From assembly GCA_002811645.1 (NCBI GenBank), contig PDIP01000073.1, forward strand, positions 109,013 to 173,012: DNA of 64,000 nucleotides, given 5' to 3'. The notes below the pieces were generated by a model. The model had not been told where the DNA came from, did not search any database, and saw only the letters and a list, made by a program, of their open reading frames with translations. A program made the translations under genes and the position numbers. This DNA is from Corallochytrium limacisporum. Lineage: Eukaryota > Opisthokonta. This document shows, piece after piece, positions 31,232-41,044 of this stretch. Each line of letters begins with the position of its first letter. Position 1 is the stretch's first letter.

Positions 31232-33245
31232 GTGTTAAGGAGAGATCGTAAAATATCGCTGCACGAGCAAACAAACATCAGTTAGCTTGGAAACACGGAT
31301 CGTTTCTGATTGCTGTCGATGGAGTTGCAGTCCGAAGGTACGATACAGCCGCTCAGTCCGTTGAAACTAGGTACTTTTCAATATATTGACTGCGATTCTA
31401 GTTGTCTATGTTTGTGGGCTCGTATAGTGATCCAACTGCAATGAAAAAATTGGATTGAGACTGCTGAAAGGGGGGAAGTCCATCCGAATGAGGCACTCTC
31501 TGCACCTTGTTTGCTTGCCTTTTGCAGTGGATCCGGAAACGAGTGGAGGTCCTGGCACAGGAAAGGGAGTGGGTCTCACAACTGGTGCACCAGAAATAAT
31601 GCGAGTGAGAGTGACTGACAAAGGGGAGAAAGGAAACAAAACCAGTGCCGCACCTTCTTGATTCAATTTAATATACTTCACATATTAGTGTCGCCCGAAA
31701 TTTGTTTGTGTTTTGGGTTCAATTTCCACACAAATGGCGATTTTTTGCTTATCGATCAACATGCAATAGCCTGTGGTGTGGTATTGCCGAAGAGTGAGAA
31801 GAAAAAGGACGACGAAGAAAGGAGAGGAGAAGAAAATGTATAAGAAAAAGTATACAAATTGTGGAAGGACAAACAGGAAGGGAAAATTATAGTTCTTCCC
31901 ATGAAGACGGAGTCAGAGATAAGACTTGTTTTGATCAACAGCTGACTCTGTGCAAGGTCCTAGGGCCTGACAGTAACAGCAATTTTAAGTTCGCGCTTCC
32001 TTTCCCTTGCTGACCACACAGCTTTTGTGGTATGAATATACCTACGTCGCGGAATTGACTGTGTTGAGCAACTGCACCAAAACAGAGTCTCTGTCGGCAG
32101 TGTCAACGATATGAAATACAACAGACACTCCCTTCCGCGCTCATCTCTATAGTTTCTATGCTTCACATAAGGCAGAAACAGACGACGGCGACGTAGCCGA
32201 CACCGTAACCGTACTCCGATTCATCACACAGACCACACCGAATCTTGTGGTATTCCATGATCAGTGAACTACAGTCAGGCCCTTTTGCTGATCCGCTCTG
32301 CGTCGGATGGTGTACGCCGACCGCTTTTACTTTAAGCGGCGGCGCCCTCCCACCTCGCGGGCGGATCCCCCCCCGCACGCGGTGTTGCAATTCCCCTATC
32401 AAGTATTCTTTAGCAATTTTCTTCAGTCTAAGTGGGACACATCAGGTCGTCTCAGTTCATCGATGCAGTTGCTTAGTCTTGGTTTTCCTATTTGCTGCCC
32501 TCCGCCATGTGTGGCGCCGTGAGAAGGGGTTCCATCGCGTCTGGCACTCCCAATGCAACAACCACGAAACACCACTCTAGGTTTGTCCACATATTCACCA
32601 CTTACCATAAGGGATTCTGTCTCCTTGTGTTCAAGGAGAGCTGATGCTGTGGCTTCACACTAAGCAGTCATGCCCTTTCAGCACCTCTGATGGAGCGGTT
32701 CGGGAGACCACCCACCAGCTGTGAAATTACACGCTATCACGAAGATCCAATTGTTTCGACTGTTAATGCTTGTACTGATCGCAAGGTACGGTAGATCTGG
32801 CAGATTGTCCGGACCTACTACTTGTACAAGAGTGCTTTTTATTTCGATCGCTGGGCGCGATGATAGGTCTCCCAACGGCATTATCGTGCCCAGTCTTATG
32901 TCTCTGATGAGGAGCAGCATTTGTCCTAACCGCCTTGACCTTGTTCGAGTTTCCAATGCCCATTGGGTCCTGGGAAAGCCGCACCCGTTTGCTTGTCAGA
33001 GCCGACCGCCTCAAAATAGTCGCCGCCCAACACATAAGCGTCTGTGTGGGTGGGTGGGCCGACTGCCATTGTTGGCATGGGTGGAGGGGTGTCTATCCTC
33101 TTCCGTCCTATAATCCCTACGATTGGGTTAGAAATACTCCTCTGTCATTGATTCATTGAAGGAGACCGTGGCCACCAGAGAACAATTGCCTAGCACAGCA
33201 GGCTCCGCCACTCCACCCACTCTCAAATGTCTGTCTGGCTCCCTT

Positions 33246-33255
33246 CCCCCCCCCC
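33246..33255. repeat. Homopolymer C10
   Basis: A run of ten C within the gene desert, of the same type as the other intergenic poly-C tracts. Confidence 0.9.
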
Positions 33256-34282
33256 TTCCCTCCTGTCTCTCTACCTGGGTATTTAGTGAATACCCTTTCG
33301 CTTGAGACCAAAATGGCAAGTTGCTCTTCACAGTAGCTTGGAATTTTCAGCTTCACCAAGCTTCTCGTGATTGGGATTTTTAGCTTCTTTTACCAAAGAA
33401 ACTGTGTACGGGGACTTCTCAGGGAGATAAAGAGCACGGAGCCGAAGTAACGAGGCCGAGGACAGTCCAAGGCCGCTTGGAGGGGGCCGGAAGAACGGAA
33501 GGAACGGAAAGTGCGTGACTGCAGAATAGTGTCTGCTTCCTTGGTAGTGGTAGCTCCGCACCTTACGAGAACTGAAGAAAAATGGGCTGTGGTGGTGTTG
33601 TTTTGGACCAAACACCAAAGATATCAAATATGTAATTATAGGATGGCCTGACACGGGAGACGGGTATATTCGTTTTGGTCTCGCCCACTCACATCCCTTC
33701 TGAAAGCTCTTGTTGATCACTGTTGAGGTGATCTGATATCTGTGTCTCTAGCACTGTCCATTGCCTGCGAAGTGTGGAAGGAAAAGGGTGCTGGGGACCT
33801 GCCGTCCCCCCCTCTCTCCCCCCTGCGCAGCCCCGCCCCGCGGAGGGGGAGGGGGAGGAGGAGGAGGAGGGGAACAGGGGATCAGATCGTCCAAGAGTTT
33901 GCACACTGAAACCATTCCAGGTAGAAAGGGTGTCAAAAATAAAGGAAGAAAATTTCGACGCGGGAAGTATCTCCGTGCATTTCAAGTCACTTATATTCGC
34001 AGGGTCTCTCCCGTGTACTAAATTTCTTCACTGTTTTCTCGTCTCAAACACAAAGTTCTTCGGGCATGTAACGTCAGTAGTCAAATCTTCGATCCGCGGA
34101 GCACGCATTGGGAGGACGTCCTCCACATCACCCTGCACCTACTGAAAGAATTTTTCTTTTCAAGGTTCAATATCTCCGAAGCTACAGTAGTAGAAGTATG
34201 GATCTGACGAAACAGAGTGAAGAGTGGATACCTCGGGAGAGTGCGAAAAAAAAATGGAAGGGGGAAAGGCAACAAACTGCTT

Positions 34283-34296
34283 CCCCCCCCCCCCCC
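34283..34296. repeat. Homopolymer C14
   Basis: A run of fourteen C about 480 bp upstream of the PP2C gene. The sequence around it is purine-rich, then pyrimidine-rich. Confidence 0.9.
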
Positions 34297-34776
34297 AAAG
34301 TGGTGTTCACTACGATTCTTCGGGGAGGGTGCACGGGTCTCCCTTTTTGCTTCCTCCCTTTTGCTTTCTATTGCTAATACGCCTGACTGTGTAGGATAGT
34401 GCCACTTTGCGCCTGCCATCTCATCTCCGCATATCAGCCAGCGAAGCCAGCGAGTGACTCCACTTTCCCCTTCTCTGTAGAACAATTATGGACCATTCAG
34501 TCTCTCCACTCCCTGAGCCTGGTACGCTGATGGTTAAAGTGTATCAAGGTCTGGGGCAAACCCTTTATGTTCACTTTCACTGCTAACCTGTTTTGGTACA
34601 AAAAGATCCAAACATTAATAGAAATATAATCGTGTAAATGTATGAAACATAGCCGGGTATTTCATATAGAAAATTGAAAAGAATTACCAGACTTTATCGG
34701 AGAATGCAATAAGAAGACAGTTCAACCTGGGATAGTTCGTAGATCACAAAGAAATTAACACAGACACACAGGCAGC

Positions 34777-35988
34777 ATGAAGTCTATTCGTGCCGCATAT
34801 AAGCGCCGTTCTCTGAACAGTAAGCGCAGCGCCGTGACTGGATCACCGGCTGAAAAGTTCAAGGCTGCTCGTTACTTTAACGTTTCTGCAACCGGATCGG
34901 CAGACGAGCTGGAAAGCCTTGAATTTTCCAGTGGGGCCCGAGGCATGGCCAACATGAGCCCCGTCATTGCTCACGGAGATATCACACAGATGAACTGTTG
35001 TCCTGCTAAGGATAACTGGAACGAAGACCGCATTGTCTTTATTGGAAACACAGCACCTTATGTGCAGCGTTGCGATAATCGCAACCGTCTGTCCAGCACT
35101 GCCTCTACTGTATCCAGCAACGATGAATGCAGTGAAATGTCAACAGACGTCATTCCATATCGTTTTGATGTTGACTACATGAGTGTTGTCATTGACGGAC
35201 ACGGAGGACAAGGATGTCCTAACTTCATTGTTCACCACTTGCAGCAGTACCTGTTGGAATCCATTCGCACTGTCTTCGGCCTTTTTGCCCACGGACAGGA
35301 GGTCTGGTCCCCACAGTCTTCACCCACTCTCACTGTGCAGGTTCTCGACGCTATGTTGCAGCGCCTGGACAATGAGTTCTTGAGCCATGCTCGCATGATG
35401 GGCGACGAGAGCGGCGCTTGTGTCCTGCTCACTGCCCTGAAGCATCGCACTCTTGTGACTGCCAGCGTCGGTGATTGCCGGACAACCATCCTGAGCTGGA
35501 CGGGCAAGAAGTGGAAGCTCGTAACCGCCTCTGCCCTGCACGATGGCACCAACCCCATCGAGCGCAAGCGTGTCAAGGCAACTGGCAACTCCTTTGAAGG
35601 AACACATGTCAATGGTGTCATCGAACCTACTCGTACCATTGGCGATTTGGATATGAAGCACCGCGAACTGAACGGTGCCATCATTGCCACCCCTGAGTGC
35701 TGGTTCTTCAACTTTGAAGGCGAAGGTGCCCGGGTCATTCTGTCTGCCACTGATGGTCTCTACGACTATGTGCCAGATGAGATGATCCTGGCTGCCGCAA
35801 ACCAGTTCTTCTCTTCTGTCATCGCCCCCGGCACCAGCGCTGAGGAGGCCACCGAGCTGATGAGGCCCCTGATGGGACATTTCTCTCAGCACCTGAAGGA
35901 ACTTGCTTTGAACCGCGGTTCCACCGATGACATTACCATCTCATCCACTCTCATCTATCACCCTGACGGAGAACAGGATTTGGTGTAA
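34777..35988 (+). CDS. PPM/PP2C-type protein phosphatase, subfamily unassigned
   Basis: A 403-residue metal-dependent Ser/Thr phosphatase domain with a basic N terminus (MKSIRAAYKRRSLNSKR). PPM motifs are in order: NEDR (metal and phosphate site, near residue 85), VIDGHGGQG, SVGDCRTTILSW, ARVILSATDGLYDYV, and STDDITISSTL near the end. The metal-binding Asp residues are present. The last motif has D-D where most members have D-N. An insertion between NEDR and DGHGG is Ser/Thr-rich (about residues 100-125). It could be a pyruvate-dehydrogenase-phosphatase-like member or a lineage-specific one; I cannot decide. The targets are unknown. ATG at 34777 follows an A-rich leader. A (CATC)n repeat lies in its 3' flank. 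Confidence 0.88.
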   Translation: MKSIRAAYKRRSLNSKRSAVTGSPAEKFKAARYFNVSATGSADELESLEFSSGARGMANMSPVIAHGDITQMNCCPAKDNWNEDRIVFIGNTAPYVQRCDNRNRLSSTASTVSSNDECSEMSTDVIPYRFDVDYMSVVIDGHGGQGCPNFIVHHLQQYLLESIRTVFGLFAHGQEVWSPQSSPTLTVQVLDAMLQRLDNEFLSHARMMGDESGACVLLTALKHRTLVTASVGDCRTTILSWTGKKWKLVTASALHDGTNPIERKRVKATGNSFEGTHVNGVIEPTRTIGDLDMKHRELNGAIIATPECWFFNFEGEGARVILSATDGLYDYVPDEMILAAANQFFSSVIAPGTSAEEATELMRPLMGHFSQHLKELALNRGSTDDITISSTLIYHPDGEQDLV

Positions 35989-36039
35989 GGCCTGCAGCGT
36001 CTTATTATCAGAAACATGAACTCCTCCCAGCATAGCATT

Positions 36040-36064
36040 CATCCATCCATCCATCCATCCATCC
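36040..36064. repeat. (CATC)n microsatellite
   Basis: Six uninterrupted copies of CATC plus one C, starting 52 bp after the PP2C stop codon and so probably inside its 3' UTR. Confidence 0.95.
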
Positions 36065-36726
36065 TGTACATAATATAGTTTCCATACATAGTTTCCATAC
36101 ATATCACACTTCAGGTTTTTGTAAGGTAAATGAGTTGGCAAAATGTTGAGAGAATTTTAAATCAATATGTGCCTCTCTCCCTCCAATCCCCCCCTCCCCC
36201 CTTATCTTCTTCTCCCCCTTTTCCTTCCTTCCCTTCTCTCGCAAGATATATGAATCTGTATGGACAAGTCGTCGTTGTCTACACTGGTGATGTGGCGCTC
36301 TACTCGCACCACTAGTTGCAGAGTGATTCCAAAGTTTGGGAGGGAAAGGCCCACTTTTTGAGTTGACCCACCCTTGCATGTTGTACTTTCCATACTTTTA
36401 GTACTGTAACATTTCTGCGAAACTAATCGACCCCGTCTTGCGGGCCTCCACAGAATGTTAGTTGGTCCTGCAACACCATTACTATACGAACAGAAACAAG
36501 CACAGTAAGTACACACATTACTGCAGACTGGAAATACCGTTCATATCGTATCCGATTACCTGCGTCTCGTTTTAAATCATATCAAAATGATTTCTTTGAT
36601 TAAATAAATCCTTTTCGAACAATTTTCCTCCCCAAAATCGAAAATGTGAGAGAGAGTGGAGGTTTCCTTATTTTTTTAAAAACTCTGCTCGATGAAGTCG
36701 TCGATCAGAGATATTTGGGAGCCAGT

Positions 36727-36787
36727 GCGGGCCGGTTTATGTGTGTGAGTGTAGGGACACCTCCCCCCCCCTCCCGGGGGGGGGGGG
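36727..36787. repeat. Left copy of gap-flanking duplication
   Basis: This 61-bp block starts GCGGGCCGGTTTATGTGTGT and ends in a C9-TCCC-G12 stretch. It is repeated almost exactly at 36848-36907 across the N gap, with one substitution (gacac versus gaccc) and one G fewer in the right copy. It is probably an unmerged contig overlap. Confidence 0.9.
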
Positions 36788-36847
36788 NNNNNNNNNNNNN
36801 NNNNNNNNNNNNNNNNNNNNNNNNNNNNNNNNNNNNNNNNNNNNNNN
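36788..36847. other. Assembly gap (60 N)
   Basis: Sixty undetermined bases lie directly after a 12-G run. The same sequence lies on both sides, so the true distance may be much shorter or even negative. No gene is interrupted. Confidence 0.98.
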
Positions 36848-36907
36848 GCGGGCCGGTTTATGTGTGTGAGTGTAGGGACCCCTCCCCCCCCCTCCCGGGG
36901 GGGGGGG
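36848..36907. repeat. Right copy of gap-flanking duplication
   Basis: A near-identical 60-bp copy of 36727-36787. See the left copy for the differences. Confidence 0.9.
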
Positions 36908-37138
36908 TTGTCAATTGGAAGGCGAGGGGAGGGAGGCCGCTCTATGAATATTTGGTAAGAAAATTTTTCTTCGCAGGTGGGGAAGTGGGGGTCCCGCACA
37001 GCATTGGTACTATACTACTAAATCTAAAACCATAAAGTTGGAAACCGGAGATAGATAAAGTAACAGCAAAGAGTGGCGTTGGCATCCCTGATGATAATAG
37101 CGGCACATAAAAGGGAAGAAAAAGATTTCCATTTCTAT

Positions 37139-37153
37139 CCCCCCCCCCCCCCC
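37139..37153. repeat. Homopolymer C15
   Basis: A run of fifteen C about 430 bp upstream of the CHMP2B ATG. It is the longest of the intergenic C tracts in this window. Confidence 0.9.
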
Positions 37154-37578
37154 TTCGGTGAGAACAACAGTGCGAGTAGTCTAGTTTATTGATGACTGCC
37201 ATTGACTTCCACAGCTAAGCCGCCCTAGCGATCGAAGGGACGGGTAGCAAGCCAACTGGAAGGAGAACTTGAGGGGGGGGCCTGGGTGGAGGGGGTTTGG
37301 GCCGGTGGCTAGTGAGTTTGACAGCCAGCAGCGCGCACTCTGAAGGGGTCGTGGCAGGCACCTGTGGACGACGTATTGTACAGACAGTAGGCTACTAGAC
37401 GCATGAAAGGTTTTTGTGGCCATCAATGCAAGGACATTACAAATTTATGAGGTCTGCAAGTTTAGCAGGGATCCTTTGTGAACAACCGACTTTTCATCCT
37501 TCTGTACCAGCAGGAAGCTCTCATAGTATACGTCCGCACACATTGTCTGTATTAGCCTTCACAAGCATATATACGAAC

Positions 37579-38202
37579 ATGTTTAAGAAAAAGGACCCGA
37601 AGGAGGAGCTGCGTAAGCAGCAACGGGAAATCAAGTCATCTCAACGGCAGGTTGACAGGGACGTTCTGAAAGTGGAACGTGAGGAAAAAAAGATTGAAGC
37701 AGAAATCAAAAAGGCAGCAAAGCAAGGCAACGAAGCAGCCGTCCGGGCCTATGCAAAGCAATTAGTCTCTATTCGTAAACAGAAGCTGAAGCTGCAAGGC
37801 GTAAATGCCAAGATGACAGGCGTCAGCACACAGATGACCAGCATGCATGCCCAGCAGCAAATGGCTAAGTCTATGACCGGAACGACTAAGGCCATGAAAG
37901 CCATGAACAAACAGATGGATGTCACCAAGATGCAACAGCAGCTTTCAGATTTTGAGAGACAGAATGCCATGATGGACATGAAGTCGGAGATGATGGACGA
38001 AGCCATGGAAAGCGCATTGGGAGAAGAAGGCGACGAAGAGGAGGGTGAACTGATCATGAACCAAGTGCTGGACGAAATCGGCATTGAGATCGCTGGACAG
38101 ATGAGTAGTGCTCCTCAGAAGCGTTTGGAACAGGAGAATGCCGCGGAAGACCTCGAGCACGATGAGCTCATGAAACGCATGGAGCAGCTGCGGCAAATTT
38201 GA
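37579..38202 (+). CDS. CHMP2B: CHMP2B/Vps2-type ESCRT-III subunit
   Basis: A 207-residue Snf7-family protein. It starts MFKKKDPKEELRKQQREIKS, followed by the basic helical hairpin (EEKKIEAEIKKAAKQGNEAA, KQLVSIRKQKLKL). The C-terminal half is acidic with SALGEEGDEEEGE, then VLDEIGIEIAGQMSSAPQ. That last stretch is the CHMP2B rather than CHMP2A form (human CHMP2B has VLDEIGIEISGKM-KAP). The tail ELMKRMEQLRQI fits a type-1 MIT-interacting motif that would recruit Vps4. ESCRT-III filaments cut membrane necks in multivesicular bodies, cytokinesis and nuclear envelope repair. The frame runs open to a TTG at 37414, but the ATG at 37579 (with A at -3) gives the family's normal length. It is convergent with the beta-TrCP gene, 152 bp away. 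Confidence 0.92.
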   Translation: MFKKKDPKEELRKQQREIKSSQRQVDRDVLKVEREEKKIEAEIKKAAKQGNEAAVRAYAKQLVSIRKQKLKLQGVNAKMTGVSTQMTSMHAQQQMAKSMTGTTKAMKAMNKQMDVTKMQQQLSDFERQNAMMDMKSEMMDEAMESALGEEGDEEEGELIMNQVLDEIGIEIAGQMSSAPQKRLEQENAAEDLEHDELMKRMEQLRQI

Positions 38203-38354
38203 GACATGATCAGCTCGCAAGTTCATATTTTCCAAAGACCCTCCATCATTCTGCGTACACACAGTTATCATAAACATATCAGGTATAGTTCTCATATTAC
38301 AATTCTCAGCCACAAATCCTTGTCTGTTTGGCTGATGGATTCTGAAGCACTCTT

Positions 38355-39797
38355 TTAAAACAATCGCCTCAGTTGCGGCAGCTCCACACCAAAGTCAAAT
38401 ATCCTAATCACTTCGTCGTTGCATCCGCAAATAATGGTGGACCAGTCCGCCTGCACGTTAAAGACGCGTTTCTCGATGTCCGTGATGCGCAGTCTGACTT
38501 TTTCGTCCCACAGATCGTAAACTTGAATGGTCTTATCGTAGCTGCCAGAAACAATGTACCGCCCGTCAAACTTCAGACTACGCACCAATAATTGGTGTCC
38601 CTGAATCTTCTTAAGAATCCGACCCGTTGTCAGATCCCAAACAAAGATTTTCTGATCAGATGAGCCACTAACTATGATGCCGTCGCACATCTGCAGACAT
38701 GCAATGCCCCGCTCATGTCCATGCAGAGTGTAGAGCAAAGTGCCACTCTCAAAGTCCCAGACGCGGATCGTGCGATCTCCTGAAGCGGTGACAATGTAGA
38801 CGTCGTCAAATTGAAGCACATTTACCGCAGAGTCGTGCGCGTGGATGACCCGCGGCCTTTCATTCTCCATGCCCTCCAGCTGTTGTGCCAGGGGCCGTGC
38901 CCTATCAATTGGCGGCAGTTTCCAGATCCGTACCGTACGATCCCTGCTGCAGCTTACAATGTGGCGTTCATCGAATTTAAGATGCAGCACAGGCTCTGTG
39001 TGGCCCCGCAAAACACACACCGTCTCACCCGTGCTGATGTCCCAGATGCGCAGTGTTGAATCACTGGATCCACTGACTATCTTATGGTCATCATACTGCA
39101 GACACAGGACGCTCATACTGTGTCCCCGCAAACATTTAAGTTCCCGGTCAGTGTGTAGATCCCATACACGAATAGTCCGGTCCTTAGATCCACTGATGGC
39201 CTTCTCACGGTCAAATTGGACGCAGTAGACACCGTGTTCATGACCTACCAGCTGTCGCTTTTTGTAGTTGTCATTGGCCCAGTTTCGGTTCACTGTTGTG
39301 TACATGGCACACAGGGCTCTCCAGACCTCCGGGTCTTGCATCTCTTGCTCTGTTGGTGTGTAATTGTCCATCTCTGCCTTGGCTCGCTTCTCGTATATTT
39401 GGCGCCAGAGGTTGGGACTGGCTGTGATCTGGTACCACCGTTTGCAGACCCGCATGCATTCTAATAAACTTGCGAAGTCGAGGTGGCTTAAAACAAGGTG
39501 AGCCACTTCCATGGGTAATACTTCGATGATGTTAACACTGCCCAGAGACTGCAAAGAATCGACTGCATCCTCAATTTGGCGCCGATTCCAACTGCTGGCC
39601 CAGTTGGTGATTTGCTTCAGTTGTTGAGCAAAGTCATTGTCTGAAGTACTCTTGGCCGGTAATGAACTAAATGGAGTGACACGCGTAATGTGGTTATTGT
39701 CATGGCTGTTGTTCAGTGCATCAGCAAATTCTGAAAATATCGTGTCCCCATTACCGTTAGACGCCCCCTGGTCGATTTGCATGAAGTCCTCATCCAT
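38355..39797 (-). CDS. beta-TrCP-like F-box/WD40 protein (SCF substrate receptor)
   Basis: A 480-residue protein. A short helical segment, WASSWNRRQIEDAVDSLQSL (about residues 66-85), corresponds to the beta-TrCP D (dimerisation) domain. An F-box follows at about 91-137 (LPMEVAHLVLSHLDFASLLE, VCKRWYQI). A seven-blade WD40 propeller starts near residue 185. F-box proteins of this class bring substrates to the Skp1-Cul1-Rbx1 ubiquitin ligase. By eye against human beta-TrCP1, most residues that hold the DSGxxS phosphodegron are kept: Tyr271 (VYCVQFD), Ser309 (SVLCLQYDD), Ser325 (SGSSDSTLRIWD), Arg431 (GHERGIACLQ), Ser448, Arg474, Tyr488 and Arg521 (KRVFNVQ). Arg285 is Lys. This fits beta-TrCP better than Cdc4/FBXW7 or Met30. 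ATG at 39797. Confidence 0.88.
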   Translation of the reverse strand: MDEDFMQIDQGASNGNGDTIFSEFADALNNSHDNNHITRVTPFSSLPAKSTSDNDFAQQLKQITNWASSWNRRQIEDAVDSLQSLGSVNIIEVLPMEVAHLVLSHLDFASLLECMRVCKRWYQITASPNLWRQIYEKRAKAEMDNYTPTEQEMQDPEVWRALCAMYTTVNRNWANDNYKKRQLVGHEHGVYCVQFDREKAISGSKDRTIRVWDLHTDRELKCLRGHSMSVLCLQYDDHKIVSGSSDSTLRIWDISTGETVCVLRGHTEPVLHLKFDERHIVSCSRDRTVRIWKLPPIDRARPLAQQLEGMENERPRVIHAHDSAVNVLQFDDVYIVTASGDRTIRVWDFESGTLLYTLHGHERGIACLQMCDGIIVSGSSDQKIFVWDLTTGRILKKIQGHQLLVRSLKFDGRYIVSGSYDKTIQVYDLWDEKVRLRITDIEKRVFNVQADWSTIICGCNDEVIRIFDFGVELPQLRRLF

Positions 39798-41044
39798 GAT
39801 TTCTGTTTTTATCAGAAACTGTAAATCTCTTCCAATTCTTCTATAATACCATCAGTCTGCTTCTATCGCATACTGATAGGTTCTACAGTTCTATATACAT
39901 TTCATGATCGCTTGGGTTGTCTCGAACATACGAAATATTACAATGTCGCTGTACGAATTGAAAGCAATTGAGTCAAAAAGAGTTCAACAAGTAGATCTTG
40001 CTTCTCATAGCTTACTTGTGCAACACAAGGCTGGAACTTCCTTGATAAACAAAGGTGGAACATTAGTTGCAAACGAAAATCCATTGTTTTCTAAAGCTTT
40101 TCTTAAGGCTCTGTCCTGTTAGTGGTACGTCCCGGCGTATGGCACACTGTCTCTCCCCGACCGGCAGCGAGAGCAGCAGCAATCGCACACCGCCCACCTC
40201 CCATCCCCCACCGGGAAGTTCGGGAAGAGCAAAATTGGAAGACAAGGCCACCGCCTCCCCTTCCGCTGGCCCATGGGACGGGGTTTTGGTAGGGGACCCG
40301 ACTGGGGCCGTCGCGGCCTTGCAAGTAGCAGACGTCCGCATACACCGGCGGGGACCACCCCGAAAGGTGTAGCCAGCACAGCCAGCCGCGTTCGAACGCG
40401 GTGCCCTTATGAAATTTCACAGGCCGCTAGCTCCCCTAGCAAAACGAAATTGAACGGATATCCCAGTCGCGAATCCCTATTCGTGCTCCAGCTTCATTTA
40501 CAGGACCACAGCAAACTTAAGATCCCCTATACTCAACAAAGCCGCTGGAGAAGCTATCGAGGAGGGGAATTGAATGAGCGGGTGCCAAAAGTAGTCCAGT
40601 AAGAGACACACAGCTGCTCTTGGGATTAGCGATGTCCCCTGGCCGAAGTAGACACGGCATATGTGGGTTTTGACTGAGAGATTCCAAGATACAAGCATCC
40701 AAGGAATACATGATAAGTGCAAATGGGGCCAATGGCTGCAGTAGACTTCGTTTGAGATATTATCTACTTGGGCAGGCTGGACAATCCATACATTACTTAG
40801 TCTGCGGCTATGGTCGCCACGGGATTTTCAGTGGGTACGTCACAGGCCGCCAGCGGGGACTTGAAAGGGCCGCACGATATGCTCCACCAGGACAGCAGAT
40901 TTACCGACAGATGTCGATGAGCTGAGACATTCACCGACGTTCTGATTCGCACAAAGGTACATGTTTAGGATCTGATACGCATCTCTTGTGGAGACTTGTT
41001 CACGACGACTGCCGTTCTGATGCGGGTGTGTTTTTGACGACACA
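39798..41044. other. 1.25-kb intergenic region, no intact gene
   Basis: This holds the beta-TrCP promoter at its left end. A 72-codon ATG frame (39904-40122 +) has no recognisable similarity and is probably chance. A GC-rich block at about 40120-40420 contains a 16-nt palindrome (listed separately). The right end leads into the broken DUF2237 gene. Confidence 0.5.
40387..40402. repeat. 16-nt perfect palindrome
   Basis: CCGCGTTCGAACGCGG is its own reverse complement. It lies in a GC-rich intergenic block. It resembles a tRNA T-arm at first sight, but the loop would be six rather than seven bases and no other tRNA arms are present. Confidence 0.8.

Larger units (their letters stand above)
25382..34776. 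other. 9.4-kb gene desert
   Basis: No intact gene is supported. All frames are short (up to 192 codons), many start at non-ATG codons, and both strands are broken by stops throughout. Weak transposon-like fragments are listed separately. Other content: a 17-bp direct repeat (25505-25541), a 14-bp inverted repeat (28404-28483), a (CTA)n run near 30945-30962, C tracts at 33246-33255 and 34283-34296, and a GA/GGA-rich stretch near 33840-33880. The outer ends should carry the promoters of the divergent anoctamin (-) and PP2C (+) genes. The length is out of line with the 0.1-1.6 kb spacers found around most other genes here. Confidence 0.6.
35989..37578. other. 1.6-kb intergenic region with assembly gap
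   Basis: This separates the PP2C gene from CHMP2B. It holds a tetranucleotide repeat, a C/T-rich block (about 36174-36240), a 60-N gap bounded by a duplicated sequence, and a 15-C tract. No gene-like frame is seen. The CHMP2B frame is open upstream to 37414, but only from a TTG. Confidence 0.7.

Noticed and set aside
40380..40410. tRNA T-arm (GTTCGAAC)
   Set aside because: The loop has six bases, no anticodon or D arm can be folded at the right distance, and the motif is simply a palindrome.
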